In this document: piece by piece, positions 5,261 through 6,737 of the stretch
Layout of the letters: the number at the start of each line of letters is the position of its first letter
How positions within the stretch are numbered: the stretch's first letter is position 1
NCBI GenBank assembly: GCA_046734795.1
Contig: JBKPRX010000172.1
Location: 1-6,737, forward strand
Length of the DNA stretch: 6,737 nucleotides
Direction: 5' to 3'
From: JBKPRX01 sp046734795
GTDB lineage: Bacteria; Actinomycetota; Thermoleophilia; Gaiellales; Gaiellaceae
The notes under the pieces: generated by a model
What the model was told of the DNA's origin: nothing
Database searches by the model: none
Seen by the model: only the letters and a program-made list of their open reading frames with translations
Program-made: the position numbers and the translations under genes

Positions 5261-6280
5261 GTGCACCGCTCCGAGATCACCATCGATCTCGGCGCGGTGC
5301 GCCGGAACGTCCGCGCCATTCTCGGCCGCCTCGACGGCGCCGAGCTCTGGGCGGTCGTGAAGGCGAACGGCTACGGCCACGGCGCCGCCGACGTGGCGGG
5401 CGCAGCGCTCGGGGCAGGTGCAACCGCGCTCTGCGTCGCAACGGTGCCGGAAGGTCTCGACCTTCGGCGCGAGTTTCCCGGCGTGCGCATCGTGGTGATG
5501 GGCCCCGCGTCGAACCGACAGGTCGGTCACGCACGGGACGCGCAGCTCGAGCTCGTCGTCTCGGCCCCCGACCTTCCGCCGGACATCCCCGTGCACCTGA
5601 AGCTCGACACCGGCATGGGCCGCTGGGGCCTCAGCGAGCTGCCTTCGATCGATGTGCAGGTCGTCGGGTTGATGAGCCACCTCGCGACCGCAGACGTCGA
5701 CGCCGGCTTCGTCGCGGTCCAAATCGAGCGGTTCAAGGAAGTGACGGCGACGTTCACGCACCTGACGCGCCACATCGCAAACAGTGCCGCGGCGCTGCGC
5801 TACCCGGAGGCGCGATTCGATGCAGCGCGTTGTGGGATCGCGCTCTACGGACTCTCCCCCTTCGGGACCGATCCCGTGGAAGACGGCCTCACACCGGTTC
5901 TCCAGTGGCAGACGTACCTCGCCCAGATCCGGCAGCTACGGCCCGGGGCGAGCACCGGCTACGGCCGCCGGTTCGTTGCCGAACGACCGACGTGGATCGG
6001 AATCATCCCGATCGGCTACGCCGACGGCTTCCGACGCGACCTAACCGGGACGCAGGTTCGCGTCGCCGGCGAGCTGCGGCCGGTCGTCGGCACCGTCTCC
6101 ATGGACGCGGCGGCGGTCGAGCTCGACCGTGAGCTGCCCGAGGGAACGCCGGTCGTCGTCGTCGGCCACGGCCTCTTGCTCGAGCACCACGCTCGCGTTG
6201 CGGGCACGATCACCTACGAGCTGGCTACCGGAATCAACACCGCGTCGACGCGCGCCCGCAGGTCGGTCGTCGATGGCTGA
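5261..6280 (+). CDS. alr: Alanine racemase, compact form
   Basis: Alr is a PLP enzyme that interconverts L- and D-alanine, supplying D-alanine for peptidoglycan. Catalytic features are all visible: the PLP lysine Lys34 in AVVKANGYGHG, LDTGMGRWG with Arg121, GLMSHLATAD, HIANSAA, ARCGIALYG with the pyridine-contacting Arg190, the second catalytic base Tyr234 in STGYGRRF, IPIGYADGF and GTVSMD. The 339 residues are short for the family (usually about 360-390). Compared with Geobacillus Alr (Lys39, Arg136, Arg219, Tyr265), the Lys34-Arg121 and Arg121-Arg190 intervals lose about 10 and 14 residues. The C-terminal YRVPR signature is replaced by TASTR. GTG 5261 places Lys34 at the expected distance from the N-terminus; the upstream open frame is a VOC-gene shadow. 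No clear Shine-Dalgarno is seen, and the VOC stop is 8 nt upstream. The last 8 nt overlap the next gene. Confidence 0.94.
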   Translation: MHRSEITIDLGAVRRNVRAILGRLDGAELWAVVKANGYGHGAADVAGAALGAGATALCVATVPEGLDLRREFPGVRIVVMGPASNRQVGHARDAQLELVVSAPDLPPDIPVHLKLDTGMGRWGLSELPSIDVQVVGLMSHLATADVDAGFVAVQIERFKEVTATFTHLTRHIANSAAALRYPEARFDAARCGIALYGLSPFGTDPVEDGLTPVLQWQTYLAQIRQLRPGASTGYGRRFVAERPTWIGIIPIGYADGFRRDLTGTQVRVAGELRPVVGTVSMDAAAVELDRELPEGTPVVVVGHGLLLEHHARVAGTITYELATGINTASTRARRSVVDG

Positions 6281-6737
6281 ACGCAACCCGCTCGATCTCG
6301 TGGCCGAAAGCCAAGTCGCACGCTCGAAGGATCTCGAGGACCGGATCTGGCGCTTCGTCCAGCCGCGCGGCGACGAACGCGCGCTCGACGTCGGCAGCGG
6401 CCTCGGTGCGCTTGTGCTTGCGCTCGCGCCACGCGTCGCACACGTCGTCGGGCTGGAGCTGGACCCGGAACGAGTCGAGCGCGCGCGCGAGCTGGCAGCG
6501 GGTCGAGAGAACGTCGAGTTCGTCGTCGGCGACGCGATGCGGATGCCGTTCGAGCGCGCGTCGTTCGATCTCGCCGGAACACTTCGGACGCTCCATCATC
6601 TGCCGCGGCCCGAGCTCGTCGTCGCCGAGCTCGCGCGGGTGACGCGGCCGGGCGGGACCGTCCTCGTCGTCGACCAGCTCGCGTCGAACGATCCGCTCGA
6701 AGCGGTCGAGGTCGACTTCTTCGAGCGCGCCCGCGAC
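6273..6737 (+). CDS. Class I SAM-dependent methyltransferase (UbiE/Methyltransf_11 type), 3' end missing
   Basis: An open frame of exactly 155 codons runs off the right edge of the window. It has the full SAM-binding core: motif I LDVGSGLG at 38-45, Glu62 at the end of beta-2 in VVGLELD for the SAM ribose, VGDAMRMPF with Asp87 for the adenine, the LHHLPRPE segment typical of Methyltransf_11, and RPGGTVLVVDQ as the late strand. It resembles UbiE/MenG-like small-molecule methyltransferases, but the residues deciding the substrate are not visible, so no specific name is justified. ATG 6273 starts 8 nt inside the end of alr in another frame; GTG 6300 is an alternative. In many Actinobacteria alr is followed by tsaE; this gene occupies that place. 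Confidence 0.87.
   Translation, partial: MAERNPLDLVAESQVARSKDLEDRIWRFVQPRGDERALDVGSGLGALVLALAPRVAHVVGLELDPERVERARELAAGRENVEFVVGDAMRMPFERASFDLAGTLRTLHHLPRPELVVAELARVTRPGGTVLVVDQLASNDPLEAVEVDFFERARD

Noticed and set aside
211..6280. Many GAGCTC, CTCGAG and GTCGTCGTC repeats throughout
   Set aside because: They fall in frame with Glu-Leu-Glu and Val-Val codon runs and are explained by codon preference, not by a repeat family or regulator sites.

Overview
The base composition (clearly GC-rich; I estimate near 70% but did not count), the frequent GTG starts, the 1-8 nt gene overlaps and the lack of intergenic DNA suggest a high-GC actinobacterium. The acpS-nnr-alr grouping and the style of several proteins remind me of the deep-branching Thermoleophilia (Solirubrobacterales/Gaiellales). 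That placement is an inference from memory, not a database result.

Layout. At the left edge a minus-strand gene for an ArfB-type GGQ ribosome-rescue hydrolase runs off the window; only its first 70 codons are present. Diverging from it with essentially no intergenic space is a plus-strand run of seven complete genes and one partial gene: an LHPP/HDHD2-type HAD phosphatase (211-987), AcpS (984-1361), the bifunctional NAD(P)HX repair enzyme Nnr (1358-2737), a TIGR04325/LIC12133-family methyltransferase (2734-3678), a crotonase-fold enoyl-CoA hydratase/isomerase (3745-4557), a two-domain VOC protein (4557-5252), alanine racemase (5261-6280), and the first 155 codons of a UbiE-like class I methyltransferase (6273-6737 and beyond).

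Organisation. The first four plus-strand genes are linked by 4-nt stop/start overlaps (GTGA, ATGA, GTGA), a strong sign of one translationally coupled mRNA. A 66-nt spacer with a good Shine-Dalgarno precedes the crotonase gene; from there the genes are again 1-nt overlapped, 8 nt apart, or 8-nt overlapped. The likely promoter is a TACACT -10 box about 8 nt before the HAD ATG, which implies a leaderless or near-leaderless mRNA and puts the promoter inside the divergent arfB-like gene.

How the genes fit together. AcpS (acyl-carrier-protein activation), Nnr (repair of hydrated NAD(P)H) and Alr (D-alanine for peptidoglycan) are housekeeping functions often clustered in Actinobacteria. The HAD, two methyltransferases, crotonase and VOC genes are the lineage-specific additions. 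I see no mobile element, CRISPR array, RNA gene or defence system. This is mainly an ordinary metabolic operon. The points worth a second look are the shared CCATGG start palindrome of the divergent genes, a crotonase lacking both classical catalytic glutamates, a compact alanine racemase with an altered C-terminal signature, and a surface-polysaccharide-type methyltransferase coupled to nnr.
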